Shown here: positions 23,830 to 32,989 of the stretch, piece after piece
Layout: every line of letters starts with the position of its first letter
Numbering within the stretch: position 1 is the stretch's first letter
Origin: Sulfurovum sp. NBC37-1
Lineage (GTDB): Bacteria > Campylobacterota > Campylobacteria > Campylobacterales > Sulfurovaceae
NCBI RefSeq assembly: GCF_000010345.1
Contig: NC_009663.1
Span: forward strand, 248,001 to 312,000
DNA: 64,000 bases
Direction of reading: 5' to 3'
Translations under genes and position numbers: made by a program
The notes under the pieces: generated by a model
Told to the model about the DNA's origin: nothing
The model's database searches: none
What the model saw: the letters and a program-made list of their open reading frames with translations, nothing else

Positions 23830-24759
23830 GTGAAAAAACTGCTTTTATTATATACGATGATTGGTGCGCTGTTGTATGGAGGTACGGTTTCGTTCACCTT
23901 GGAAAATGATTTTTTCGGGACGAAAGATGAAGATGACCATTATACTGATGGACTCTTTCTGATCTACATGAGTGATGCCAATACAACGGATCTTTTTGAT
24001 GCTTTTCTGGAAGAGGAGCAGACCAATTTGGCTTTTTCCTTAACACATCAGATGTTTACCCCTGTGGATGGTGAGATCACTACACCCCAGTTAAATGATA
24101 TCCCTTATGCAGGGTATGCCAAATTCAATGTTCTTCTCTATAAATCAACCAGTAACTATTTTCATGAATTTGGTGTGAATTTCGGTGCAGTAGGACCTGT
24201 GACACATGCAGAACAGCTGCAGACATTTTTTCACCATATTTGGGGAAATGAACCTTTTAAAGGTTGGGACACCCAGCTTGGTAATCATATGATGGCCGGT
24301 GTGTCATATCAGTTCGCCTATAAAACCGATGCATATAACCTATATGGATACAAACTGGATGCCATAGGCAATGTCCGGGCAGAACTGGGGAATTATTATA
24401 CAGGCGCACTGAGCTCCGCAACGGTACGGTTGAGCAGTGTTGCGCAAAAAAATTTTATTACGGCAGGAAGTTTTACGGTTACCGATGAAAGTGATCTGCT
24501 CAATGTGGGGCATTCCGAAGGTTTCAACTGGGATATCTCTTTTGGTGTTTTCGCCAGTGCCATCCACAATTACTACATTGTTGACGAAGCGATCGATGAA
24601 GGTTACCATCTCGAACCCATGAAGGGAACTACAGGGTGGCAGGTTGCTTTTCATCTGATGTATGACTCTTTTATTTATGCGTACAAGATCAAGTCCACGC
24701 ATGTCAACGGACAGCGGCACAAGCGTTGGGGAGGCATGACACTCGGCTGGCATTTCTAG
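23830..24759 (+). CDS. LpxR-like lipid A deacylase, outer membrane
   Basis: About 309 aa from the GTG at 23830, chosen because AAGGA lies 7 nt upstream; an ATG at 23824 is possible. Signal peptide KKLLLLYTMIGALLYGG. The LpxR (DUF2219) signature is complete: SFTLENDFFGTKDEDDHYTDG with the N-D calcium/active-site residues, DIPYAGY, GAVGPVTHAEQLQTFFHH and GWDTQL. The family removes the 3'-acyloxyacyl chain from lipid A in the outer membrane. It carries the same TetR-type operator as the efflux operon, which suggests a joint envelope-stress response. Confidence 0.83.
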   Translation: MKKLLLLYTMIGALLYGGTVSFTLENDFFGTKDEDDHYTDGLFLIYMSDANTTDLFDAFLEEEQTNLAFSLTHQMFTPVDGEITTPQLNDIPYAGYAKFNVLLYKSTSNYFHEFGVNFGAVGPVTHAEQLQTFFHHIWGNEPFKGWDTQLGNHMMAGVSYQFAYKTDAYNLYGYKLDAIGNVRAELGNYYTGALSSATVRLSSVAQKNFITAGSFTVTDESDLLNVGHSEGFNWDISFGVFASAIHNYYIVDEAIDEGYHLEPMKGTTGWQVAFHLMYDSFIYAYKIKSTHVNGQRHKRWGGMTLGWHF

Positions 24760-24801
24760 CCGGTGCACTAATAGATTGAGATTCATTTAAGATATTTTAA
24801 C

Positions 24802-24829
24802 TATAATTTAATTGACCGACGGTCAGTCA
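24802..24829 (+). promoter_or_regulatory. tetR/RND promoter with TetR-type operator
   Basis: TATAAT at 24802-24807, then TTGACCGACGGTCAGTCA at 24812-24829, 11 nt before the ATG of the regulator. The core TGACCGACGGTCA is palindromic. Autorepression is inferred. Confidence 0.68.
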
Positions 24830-24840
24830 AAAGGAAATGT

Positions 24841-25425
24841 ATGGCAATTATAGTAAATAAAGAAGAGAAACGCAGAAACATTGCGCTCTCCTGCCGGGAC
24901 TTGCTTTTGAAGCACGGCATTGGCGAGCTGACCATTTCACAGATCGCCAAAACGGCGGGCGTGGGCAAGGGAACGATCTACGAGTATTTTGAGAACAAGG
25001 AAGATATTGTTTTTGAGATCATCCGTACTTTTATCGTCGAGCATGAAAAGCGGCTTGAAGAGATCAGCCGGGCAGCGTTGCCGGTCAGAGAAAAACTGTT
25101 CGCGTTTTTCTACCTGTTGTTCGAGAATGAAACGGCGCGAAAACATTTGAATATCTACAAGGAGTTTCTGGCCATTTCACTGATGCAGGAGAATGAAGAG
25201 ATGCTCGCGTTCAGTGAAGCCTGCAGAGGGCACTTTAGAGATATATTGAATGCCATTCTTGAAGCAGGAGTGCGTTCTCATGAGCTGGATGATAGGATGT
25301 CGGGTTCTGCAGACTCACTCATACTGTTCTCAACCGGTCTGATCGTGGATTCACGTCTGAAAAGCCTGGATGTAAAAGATGAGATCGATCGTTTATTGAA
25401 TATAATTATCAAGGAGAACCAATGA
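24841..25425 (+). CDS. TetR/AcrR-family repressor of the efflux operon
   Basis: 194 aa. The N-terminal helix-turn-helix (about 24-60) reads LTISQIAKTAGVGKGTIYEYFENKEDIV, a standard TetR motif. The C-terminal ligand domain is not specific. It overlaps tolC by 4 nt and thus heads the tolC, adaptor and RND pump operon; the operator at its promoter also occurs before the LpxR-like gene. Confidence 0.92.
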   Translation: MAIIVNKEEKRRNIALSCRDLLLKHGIGELTISQIAKTAGVGKGTIYEYFENKEDIVFEIIRTFIVEHEKRLEEISRAALPVREKLFAFFYLLFENETARKHLNIYKEFLAISLMQENEEMLAFSEACRGHFRDILNAILEAGVRSHELDDRMSGSADSLILFSTGLIVDSRLKSLDVKDEIDRLLNIIIKENQ

Positions 25426-26669
25426 AAGCATTACTGCTGTTATGCCTGCCGCTGTTCGTTCTGGCACAGAGTTACGGTTTGAAGAACTTTATTGAGAGTG
25501 CAAGTAAGACCAACGGACTGATCGAAGCTAAAAAGTTGACTATCAAATCGAAAGAGCAGGAAGTGGAAGCGGCAAGAAGTGCATACTGGCCGACGGTGGA
25601 TATTGGGGCTGATTACAGTTTTCAATCGCCTAACTACATAGTAAGTCCGGGACAGACAGGTAATGCTTTTATTTCTGCGAATCTGAACCTTTATGATGGT
25701 GGCAGAAAAGATGCCTTGTTGCGAAGCAAGGGTTTTGAACATAAAGCTTCCCTGTTCGAAAAAACCGCGTTTGAGAAAAGCATCACGCTTGAGATAGCAC
25801 GTCATTACTATGGCATACAGAGTCTCAAAGCGACATTGAGTGCTCTGCAGGAGCGCTCCAAAGAGCTTAAAGCACAAATCGACCGTGTCAAGAAATTTAA
25901 ACTGACCGGGCTTGCGACACAGGAAGAGGTCGATAAGCTTCAGTCTGTCTATGAGGGAAATCAGTATACCATTGAAAATACGAAATTGGCCATTGAGACC
26001 AGCGAAGAGAACCTGAAACTGATCAGCGGGTTACCGGCCAGACATTTGAGACGGAATTATTTTCTTGAGCCGAGAAATGTACATTTCGAGTGGTTCGAGA
26101 CTATCAAAATACTTCAGGCAAATGCCAATGCCGTAGGTGAAAATGCCAAAGCGATAGATGCGGGGTATATGCCGCAGGTGAATCTTTCCGATACGTATCA
26201 CAAATCACATTTTGACGATCTTGTCTCTATGCCGGGTGGCGGAGGAGACGCTTTTTTGATCGACCATCAGAACAAGGTGGGCGTTTCAGTGAATATGAGA
26301 CTTTTTGATAATGGAAAGATGTCAAAAGACAGTGAAGCTGTGAAGTACAAGAAATTGGCACTGCTTTCACAGCTGGATCAGGCAAAAAAAGAGCAGCGTA
26401 TGAACTTCAATCTTGCAAGACAGAATCTGCGTACGACCAAAGCAAAAATGAAAAGCTCCAAGTCTGCACTGAAGGCTGCAACAAGTACCTACAATGTACT
26501 CAAACAGAAATTCGAAGTAGGGTTGGTAGACGATATCGCTTTTCTTGATGCACTCGCGACAAAAACATTGGCAGAGTCACGCTATAAAGAATCGGTGTAC
26601 GATTATGAAGTCAAGAAATCGATCTATTACTATTATGCGGGGAAAGACCCTAAGGAGTTCATACGATGA
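25422..26669 (+). CDS. TolC-family outer-membrane efflux protein
   Basis: 415 aa with a signal peptide (KALLLLCLPLFVLAQS). Two repeats of long amphipathic helices with strand segments, for example YWPTVDIGADYSFQ, LNLYDGGRKDALL and KFEVGLVDDIAFLDAL. It forms the trimeric outer-membrane duct for the RND pump and may also serve the HlyD/ABC system downstream, which lacks its own duct. It overlaps both neighbours by 4 nt. Confidence 0.9.
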   Translation: MKALLLLCLPLFVLAQSYGLKNFIESASKTNGLIEAKKLTIKSKEQEVEAARSAYWPTVDIGADYSFQSPNYIVSPGQTGNAFISANLNLYDGGRKDALLRSKGFEHKASLFEKTAFEKSITLEIARHYYGIQSLKATLSALQERSKELKAQIDRVKKFKLTGLATQEEVDKLQSVYEGNQYTIENTKLAIETSEENLKLISGLPARHLRRNYFLEPRNVHFEWFETIKILQANANAVGENAKAIDAGYMPQVNLSDTYHKSHFDDLVSMPGGGGDAFLIDHQNKVGVSVNMRLFDNGKMSKDSEAVKYKKLALLSQLDQAKKEQRMNFNLARQNLRTTKAKMKSSKSALKAATSTYNVLKQKFEVGLVDDIAFLDALATKTLAESRYKESVYDYEVKKSIYYYYAGKDPKEFIR

Positions 26670-27376
26670 GGAAAATAATTTTGAGTTTGATGCTGTTCGC
26701 ACTGAGCCTGCAGGCGGAAGAGATCTATGCGACATTCAATGTGGAAGCTTCACAGCATGCCGATCTGGCATTCACTTCCAGTGGAACAGTGGAAAAAGTG
26801 AATGTCGACGTGGCTTCCGTGGTGAAAAAAGAGGACATTCTCGCCGAGTTGAACAATGCCGACCTCAAGGCGGCGCTGGACATTGCAACGATCGCAATGA
26901 AGTATGCCAAAAGAGACTATGAACGGCAGGTAAAAGTCAAGAAACTGGTCGATGCCTCAAGATTCGATACATACGCATTTAAGTACGAGCACAGCAAAGC
27001 ACAGGTGGCCTACCAACAGGCCCTGCTGGACAAGACGCAGCTCAAAGCGCCTTTTGACGGCGTGATCTATGAAAAAAGTGTGGAAGTGGGAGATGTGGTC
27101 TCAGGTGCCATGATACGAACCGTGATGAAGATACAAAGCCTGAAAAAAAGAAAACTGGTACTTGCCATTGACCAGAAATACTGGAAAGTGCTCAAACCCG
27201 GCCTGACATTCAGGTACAGCGTAGACGGGGACGACACTGTGTATACCGGAAAGATCAGCAAGGTCTACCCCTATGCGAACGATGCCAACAGAAAGATAAA
27301 AGCGGAGATAGAAGCGGAAGGCTTCACACCGGGACTTTTTGGGGACGGGTATATTCTTCTTCCCGATGCGAAGTAG
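26666..27376 (+). CDS. RND efflux periplasmic adaptor (HlyD/MFP family)
   Basis: 236 aa, short for the family (usually 340-400). The signal peptide is followed by the biotinyl-lipoyl-like half (ASQHADLAFTSSGTVEKVNVDVASVVKKEDILAEL), a reduced helical hairpin and the returning half (TQLKAPFDGVIYEKSVEVGDVV), then a beta-barrel. The membrane-proximal domain is very short or missing. Confidence 0.88.
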   Translation: MRKIILSLMLFALSLQAEEIYATFNVEASQHADLAFTSSGTVEKVNVDVASVVKKEDILAELNNADLKAALDIATIAMKYAKRDYERQVKVKKLVDASRFDTYAFKYEHSKAQVAYQQALLDKTQLKAPFDGVIYEKSVEVGDVVSGAMIRTVMKIQSLKKRKLVLAIDQKYWKVLKPGLTFRYSVDGDDTVYTGKISKVYPYANDANRKIKAEIEAEGFTPGLFGDGYILLPDAK

Positions 27377-27385
27377 GACAGGCAG

Positions 27386-30300
27386 ATGTATAAATTAGCC
27401 ATAAACAGGCCCATCGCGACACTGATGTATGTTGTTACACTGGTGATCTTCGGATGGCTGAGTTTCAAAAGTATGCCCGCGGCTCTTTACCCCAATGTTG
27501 ATTTCCCTATGGTCACTATCAAGACCATCTATCCGGGAGCGGAAGCGAGCACGGTTGAGTCACAGGTAACGGACAAGATCGAAGAGGCCATCTCTCGCAT
27601 CGGAGGGGTGGATGCCATCACTTCCACCTCTTCGGAGGGTGCTTCAGTCGTTATGGTCAAGTTCTTTTTGGAGCGTGATATCAATGAAGCGACCAATGAC
27701 GTGCGTGACAAAGTCTCTGCTGTCGTGCTTCCAAAAGATGCCAAAACACCGCTGGTGAGTAAACTTGATATCGGCGGAGCACCGGTGATCAATGTCTTTT
27801 TGACCGCCAAAAAAGACACTATCAAGAATCTGATGCTTTTTGCCGACGAGAAGGTCAAACCTTCCCTGCAGAAGATCAACGGGGTAGGGGCGATCAACAT
27901 CATCGGGTACCGCGACAGAGAGATCAAGATCCTGCCGGATATCAGAATGCTCAACAAGTTCGGTATCACCGTCAGGGAGCTTAACAGTATCGTCGAACAT
28001 GAAAACGTCAAGATCGGCGGTGGTAAGCTCATTACCAAAACCAAAGAGTTCATTCTCAAGACCAAGGCAGATGCCCTGAGCGTTGAGGAGCTCAGAAATA
28101 TTATTATTAAAAATGACATTCGTCTCAAAGATGTCGCAAAGGTGGAAGATACACTCAGTGATCCGGACAGTTATGCCTCTTACAACGGGATCCCCGGTGT
28201 CATGCTCGAAGTACAGAAAATTTCCGGGACCAATACCCTTGAGATCGTAGAACGTGTCAAAGAAGCCGTGCCAGGGCTTCAGAAAATGGCAGAGGACAAG
28301 TACGGGGTAGAGATACTGCAGGATACGACACCGTTCATCATACACTCGCTTGAAGATGTGGAATTCGACCTGGTCTATGGTGCATTTTTGGCAGTCATCA
28401 TCATCTTTGGTTTTCTGCGGAATTTCACTATCACTGTTGTCTCGGCACTCTCCATTCCTGTCTCCATCATGGGTACGATTGCATTGATGAACTTCATGGG
28501 ATTTAATCTGAACAAAATGACGCTGATAGGGCTGACGCTTTCCATCGGTATCATCATTGATGACGCCATCGTCGTATTGGAGAATATTTACAAGAAAATG
28601 GAAGCGGGTATGGGCAAGTTCGAAGCGGCGGTCGAAGGGGTCAAGGAGATGGCCTTTGCCATTCTGGCGATCTCGGCAATGCTGCTTGCGGTGTTTATTC
28701 CTGTAGCGAACATGAGCGGTATTGTCGGGAAGTTCTTTGAGAGTTTTGCGATGACGGTCGGCTTCGCCGTAATTATTTCCTATACCGTTGCCATGACTTT
28801 CATGCCGAGCCTGAGTGCCAGGGTGCTGCATAAGGGAGAGAGCTGGTTCTACAACATTACGGAGCCGTTCTTCAAAGCGATGGAAAAGATATATGATGCT
28901 ACGCTGAGGTTTGTTTTGCGCTTCAAGGTGAGTACCCTGATAGTTATCATTGCGATTTTCGTGGGTTCTCTGAGCCTTTTCCCCAAGATCGGTATGGATT
29001 TCATCCCCAAAGAGGACAAAGCGGAGTTCGAGATCAAACTGCGTGCGCAGCCGGGGATCTCACTCGAAGAGATGATCAAAGAGTCCAAAGCCATAGAGAG
29101 TCTGGTTAGAAAAGACAAAAATGTTCTTTTCACCACGTTGAGCGTCGGGTATAACTCGGTCAAAGAGAAGAACAAGGCGCTCATTTATGTCAAACTGACG
29201 CCAAAAAGCAAGAGGAGCATCGGCCAGGAGCAGATCATCCAGAATTTCAGGGAGCAGCTCAAACCCTACCAGAAAAAGATGTACATCACTGCGGCGGCCA
29301 TTCCCAATATCAAAGGGGCAGGCGTATCGGTACCCTACCAGATCGTCCTGACATCCGATTCGTTTAAAGCGCTCGGGGTGGCCAAAGACAAACTGATCGC
29401 CTATCTTGAAAAGAAAAAGGGATTCGTCGATGTCGATACGAATATGGATGAGGGAAAACCGCAGATCGATATCAATATTTTAAGAGAGAATGCCAACCGT
29501 CTGGGCATCTCCGCATCGCAGATCGCCCAGGCGATCTCCATTGCTTTCTCGAGTGATCTGGAGATCTCCTACTTTGAGGAAAAAGGAAAACAGTACAATA
29601 TCACACTGCGTTTCCCGGACTCGGAAAGGGTCAGCCTTGAAGACCTCAAGAAGATACAGCTGAGAGCGGCCAACGGAGACCTGGTTTATCTCGATGGCCT
29701 GGTCAATTTCGTCAATACCAAGTCGATCGCGGCGATCTACCACTACGACAGGCAGCGGCAGGTAACGGTTTATTCCGATCTGTTTGGGCTCGATCTTGGA
29801 GGAGCGGTCAACTATACCAAAGAGGGTATCGACAAACTGCTGCCGCTGGGTGTAAGCTATAAATTCACCGGATTTGCCGAAGAGATGGTCAAGACCAACA
29901 AGGCATTCGGCGCGGCGTTGGGACTCTCCGTGATCCTGATGTTCATCATCCTGGCGATCCTGTACGAGTCGCTCATACAGCCGGTCATCATCATGGTGGC
30001 GCTGCCGCTGAGTATCATCGGGGTGATGATCGCACTCTTTTTGAGCGGACAGCACTTCTCTTTGTTCGTCATGATCGGTTTCATGCTGCTCATGGGAATG
30101 GTCGGCAAGAATGCCGTCCTGCTGGTGGACTTTGCCAACGAGGCTGTGGCCAGAGGAAAAGATGCCAATGCTGCATTGCTGGAAGCGGGTGAAAAGAGAC
30201 TCCGACCCATCCTGATGACGACGATCGCGATGATCTTCGCCATGCTTCCTCTGGCATTGAGCCACTCTCTGGGAAGTGAAACGAAAGCACCTATGGCGAT

Positions 30301-30436
30301 CGCAGTCATCGGGGGCCTTTTGAGTTCGATGGTGCTGACACTTCTGGTTGTACCGGTAATTTACAGAATGATAAATCCTGTGGATCAGTGGTTGAGGAAA
30401 TGGTATGAAGGGAAGATAGAAGAGTGGAAAACATAG
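27386..30436 (+). CDS. RND multidrug efflux transporter (AcrB/HAE1 type)
   Basis: 1016 aa, twelve helices and two large periplasmic loops. Helix 4 carries GIIIDDAIVVLENIYKKME with the proton-relay Asp pair. The MAISA-like, MVGKNAVLLVDFANEA and RLRPILMTTIAMIFAMLPLAL segments are typical. Translation begins 9 nt after the adaptor. The substrate class (drugs, bile-like or membrane toxins) cannot be read from the sequence. Confidence 0.95.
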   Translation: MYKLAINRPIATLMYVVTLVIFGWLSFKSMPAALYPNVDFPMVTIKTIYPGAEASTVESQVTDKIEEAISRIGGVDAITSTSSEGASVVMVKFFLERDINEATNDVRDKVSAVVLPKDAKTPLVSKLDIGGAPVINVFLTAKKDTIKNLMLFADEKVKPSLQKINGVGAINIIGYRDREIKILPDIRMLNKFGITVRELNSIVEHENVKIGGGKLITKTKEFILKTKADALSVEELRNIIIKNDIRLKDVAKVEDTLSDPDSYASYNGIPGVMLEVQKISGTNTLEIVERVKEAVPGLQKMAEDKYGVEILQDTTPFIIHSLEDVEFDLVYGAFLAVIIIFGFLRNFTITVVSALSIPVSIMGTIALMNFMGFNLNKMTLIGLTLSIGIIIDDAIVVLENIYKKMEAGMGKFEAAVEGVKEMAFAILAISAMLLAVFIPVANMSGIVGKFFESFAMTVGFAVIISYTVAMTFMPSLSARVLHKGESWFYNITEPFFKAMEKIYDATLRFVLRFKVSTLIVIIAIFVGSLSLFPKIGMDFIPKEDKAEFEIKLRAQPGISLEEMIKESKAIESLVRKDKNVLFTTLSVGYNSVKEKNKALIYVKLTPKSKRSIGQEQIIQNFREQLKPYQKKMYITAAAIPNIKGAGVSVPYQIVLTSDSFKALGVAKDKLIAYLEKKKGFVDVDTNMDEGKPQIDINILRENANRLGISASQIAQAISIAFSSDLEISYFEEKGKQYNITLRFPDSERVSLEDLKKIQLRAANGDLVYLDGLVNFVNTKSIAAIYHYDRQRQVTVYSDLFGLDLGGAVNYTKEGIDKLLPLGVSYKFTGFAEEMVKTNKAFGAALGLSVILMFIILAILYESLIQPVIIMVALPLSIIGVMIALFLSGQHFSLFVMIGFMLLMGMVGKNAVLLVDFANEAVARGKDANAALLEAGEKRLRPILMTTIAMIFAMLPLALSHSLGSETKAPMAIAVIGGLLSSMVLTLLVVPVIYRMINPVDQWLRKWYEGKIEEWKT

Positions 30437-30669
30437 TATTTTCACCTGAACAAAAAGCACATCTTGTCCATAAGATCAAAGCCTATTTCAACCGTGAACT
30501 TGGGGAAGAGATAGGTCAGTTCGATGCGGAATTCCTTCTGGAATTCTTTGGTAGGGAGATCGGCCCCTATTATTACAACCAGGGCTTGCAGGATGCAGCC
30601 GGAGTCATCGAGGTACAGACCGATGCCATGAAAGAAACGCTCTATACGATGGAAGAGCTGACACACTAG
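30424..30669 (+). CDS. DUF2164 family protein
   Basis: 81 aa: IVFSPEQKAHLVHKIKAYFN, GEEIGQFDAEFLLEFF and EIGPYYYNQGLQDA match DUF2164, a small family of unknown function. It overlaps the RND gene by 13 nt and precedes the HlyD gene by 11 nt, which joins both export units into one probable transcript. Confidence 0.85.
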   Translation: MENIVFSPEQKAHLVHKIKAYFNRELGEEIGQFDAEFLLEFFGREIGPYYYNQGLQDAAGVIEVQTDAMKETLYTMEELTH

Positions 30670-30680
30670 AAAGGAAAAAA

Positions 30681-31838
30681 ATGCAAATCATCAAAAAATA
30701 CTGGATAGGTATTGTTGCAGCCATACTCATCGTGATTGCGGGGGTGATGATTTATGCAAAGCTTCACCCGAAAACACTGCCCAAAAATCTTGTAGAGGGT
30801 ACAGGTCGGATCGACGGTGATCTGACCAACCTCAACACCAAATATCCGGGACGTGTTGAAAAGATAACGGTGGATGACGGTACAGTCGTTAAAAAAGGGA
30901 TGATCGTCGCCATTCTCGGAAGCAAAGAGTATGAAGCGCAGAAAACGCAGATAGAAGCGCAGATCAGCGCGCAGAAAAAAACGCTTGAAGCCAAACAGAT
31001 CGAACTGGAGATCTCCAGAACGACCATTCCTGCCGGACTGAAAAAAGCTCAGGAGCAGTTGAAGTCGACACAGACGAAGCTGAAAGTCCTTGAAGAGAAT
31101 ATCAAAGCCCAGCAAAAAGTACTCGCGCAGGCAAAAAAAGATCATGAAAGATCGGTATTTCTCTATAAGAGTAAAGCGATCGATTCCCATGCATTTGAAC
31201 TCTCCAAACTTAAAGTCGATACGGAACAGGACAAGTATGATGCATTGCTGCTGCAGCGTGATGAGCTCAAAGCGGCGATCTCTGTGGCCCAAAGCGTGGT
31301 CAAGGAAGCACAAGCTTCCCAAAAGCAGATACTTTCCATCGAATCTTCCATTGAGGCGCTCAAGGAAAATATCAAGGCATTGGAAGCATCGAAGGCTCAG
31401 GTAGAATCGATCATTGCTGAATTAACACTGAAATCACCTATAGACGGCTATACGGTGGAAAAGATCGCCAATGTCGGTGAAGTGGTGGGTGCAGGGATGC
31501 CTGTAGCAACCCTGATAGATCCCCGTTCTCTGTATCTGAAGATCTTTGTGGACACCCTGCAGAACGGCAGGATCAAAATAGGGGATAAAGCGGTGATCTT
31601 CCTCGATGCCTACCCGAACAGGCCCATAGAAGCCAAAGTGGTCAATGTCGCACAGCAGGCAGAGTTCACACCCAAAGAAGTGAGCGTACGAAGCGACAGG
31701 ATACAGCGTGTGTTTGCCGTTCATTTGAAACCATTGAAGGTCGATCCACTTTTGAAACTGGGTATTCCCGCCATCGGAGTCATCTCCATAGACGGCAAAG
31801 GATTACCCAGATCACTCGATGAGATACCGGTGTTATGA
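30681..31838 (+). CDS. HlyD-family periplasmic adaptor with long coiled coil
   Basis: 385 aa. One N-terminal membrane anchor (about 7-27), a lipoyl half (EGTGRIDGDLTNLNTKYPGRVEKITVDDG), a long Lys/Gln/Ala-rich coiled coil (about 95-250), the second lipoyl half (LKSPIDGYTVEKIANVGEVVGAGMPV) and a barrel. It is the EmrA/YbhG type of adaptor. It precedes an MFS transporter and a YbhFSR-like ABC exporter, so either or both may be its partner. Confidence 0.88.
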   Translation: MQIIKKYWIGIVAAILIVIAGVMIYAKLHPKTLPKNLVEGTGRIDGDLTNLNTKYPGRVEKITVDDGTVVKKGMIVAILGSKEYEAQKTQIEAQISAQKKTLEAKQIELEISRTTIPAGLKKAQEQLKSTQTKLKVLEENIKAQQKVLAQAKKDHERSVFLYKSKAIDSHAFELSKLKVDTEQDKYDALLLQRDELKAAISVAQSVVKEAQASQKQILSIESSIEALKENIKALEASKAQVESIIAELTLKSPIDGYTVEKIANVGEVVGAGMPVATLIDPRSLYLKIFVDTLQNGRIKIGDKAVIFLDAYPNRPIEAKVVNVAQQAEFTPKEVSVRSDRIQRVFAVHLKPLKVDPLLKLGIPAIGVISIDGKGLPRSLDEIPVL

Positions 31839-32989
31839 AAAATATCGACAAAAATGTGGTGATGCTGGGATGGGTAAGTTTCTTTACCGATATGGCGTCT
31901 GCCATGATCAATCCCATCCTGCCTATTTTTGTCGTGGTTGTACTGCATCAGGGAATGGACAAACTGGGGATTATCGTTGCCATCGCCACTTTTGTCTCCT
32001 ATGCGCTTCGTCTGCTCTCGGGATACATTTCCGACCGGTACGGTATCGTCAAACCTCTGGTCGTCGGAGGGTATGTGCTTTCGGCACTGAGCAAGCCGCT
32101 GATAGGCTTCAGTCATGGCTATAAAAGCGTGGCGGCGCTCAAAGCGTTCGAGCGTTTGGGTAAAGGAATGCGTTCTGCCCCCAAGGACCTTATGATCTCA
32201 AGCTACAGCAAAGCCAATGCTTCGGGAAAAACATTTGGATTTCACAAAACAATGGATATTGCTGGAGAACTCAGCGGTACACTGATCCTTTTTGGGCTGC
32301 TATGGTATTTCGGCCAAAGCGAAACAGTGATACGTACCGTTTTTTATGCGACACTGATACCCGGAATCATAGGGTTGATCATCGTTGCCTTCTTTGTACG
32401 GGATATTCCCAAGTTGGTGATAACTTCGAAACAAACATTTATGTTGACGAAGAGAGACAAGCAGACTATTGTCTCTCTGCTCTTCTATTTTCTATATCTG
32501 CTTTTTGTTTTCAGCGATGCTTTTTTTACTATGCAGGCAAAAGAGGTGGGTATCGCCACTGCCCTTATTCCTCTCCTTTTTGTCGTTTCCACCGCCACCC
32601 AGACATTGACGAGCTATACGTTCGGTATATTCATTGACAGGATAGGGGCTAAACATGTTTTACTGTTTGCCTATGTCTGCGGTGTGGCTGCACAGGGCCT
32701 TTTGTACCTTCATGGTCCGATCTTCACATGGGTCGCTTATGCCTTTCTCGGCCTTTTTACAGTTGCTTCACTCAATGCCAACCGGGCTTTCATTTCAGAA
32801 CATGCGGACAACAGAGGTTCAGTCTACGGTGTCTTTTATGCCGGGGTGGCACTGTTCGGTGCGGTTGGAGCCTATATCAGCGGTATGATATGGGAACATT
32901 TCGGTATGCAGAGTGCTTTGCTCTTTTCTCTGGCAGGAACGTCACTGCTTATGTTACTGTTTACGGTGAGATATTATGGCCGATCTTGA
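31835..32989 (+). CDS. Major facilitator superfamily transporter
   Basis: 384 aa, about twelve helices. LLSGYISDRYGIVKPLVVGGYV is the loop 2-3 motif, and KAFERLGKGMRSAPKDLMIS is seen in a subgroup of MFS permeases near export genes. It overlaps HlyD by 4 nt and the ABC ATPase by 14 nt. No substrate can be assigned. Confidence 0.88.
   Translation: MKNIDKNVVMLGWVSFFTDMASAMINPILPIFVVVVLHQGMDKLGIIVAIATFVSYALRLLSGYISDRYGIVKPLVVGGYVLSALSKPLIGFSHGYKSVAALKAFERLGKGMRSAPKDLMISSYSKANASGKTFGFHKTMDIAGELSGTLILFGLLWYFGQSETVIRTVFYATLIPGIIGLIIVAFFVRDIPKLVITSKQTFMLTKRDKQTIVSLLFYFLYLLFVFSDAFFTMQAKEVGIATALIPLLFVVSTATQTLTSYTFGIFIDRIGAKHVLLFAYVCGVAAQGLLYLHGPIFTWVAYAFLGLFTVASLNANRAFISEHADNRGSVYGVFYAGVALFGAVGAYISGMIWEHFGMQSALLFSLAGTSLLMLLFTVRYYGRS

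Noticed and set aside
27644..28831. A 395-residue antisense frame within the RND pump gene
   Set aside because: Its composition (rich in His, Arg, Asp and Gln) is that of a shadow frame; the pump gene on the plus strand is unmistakable.
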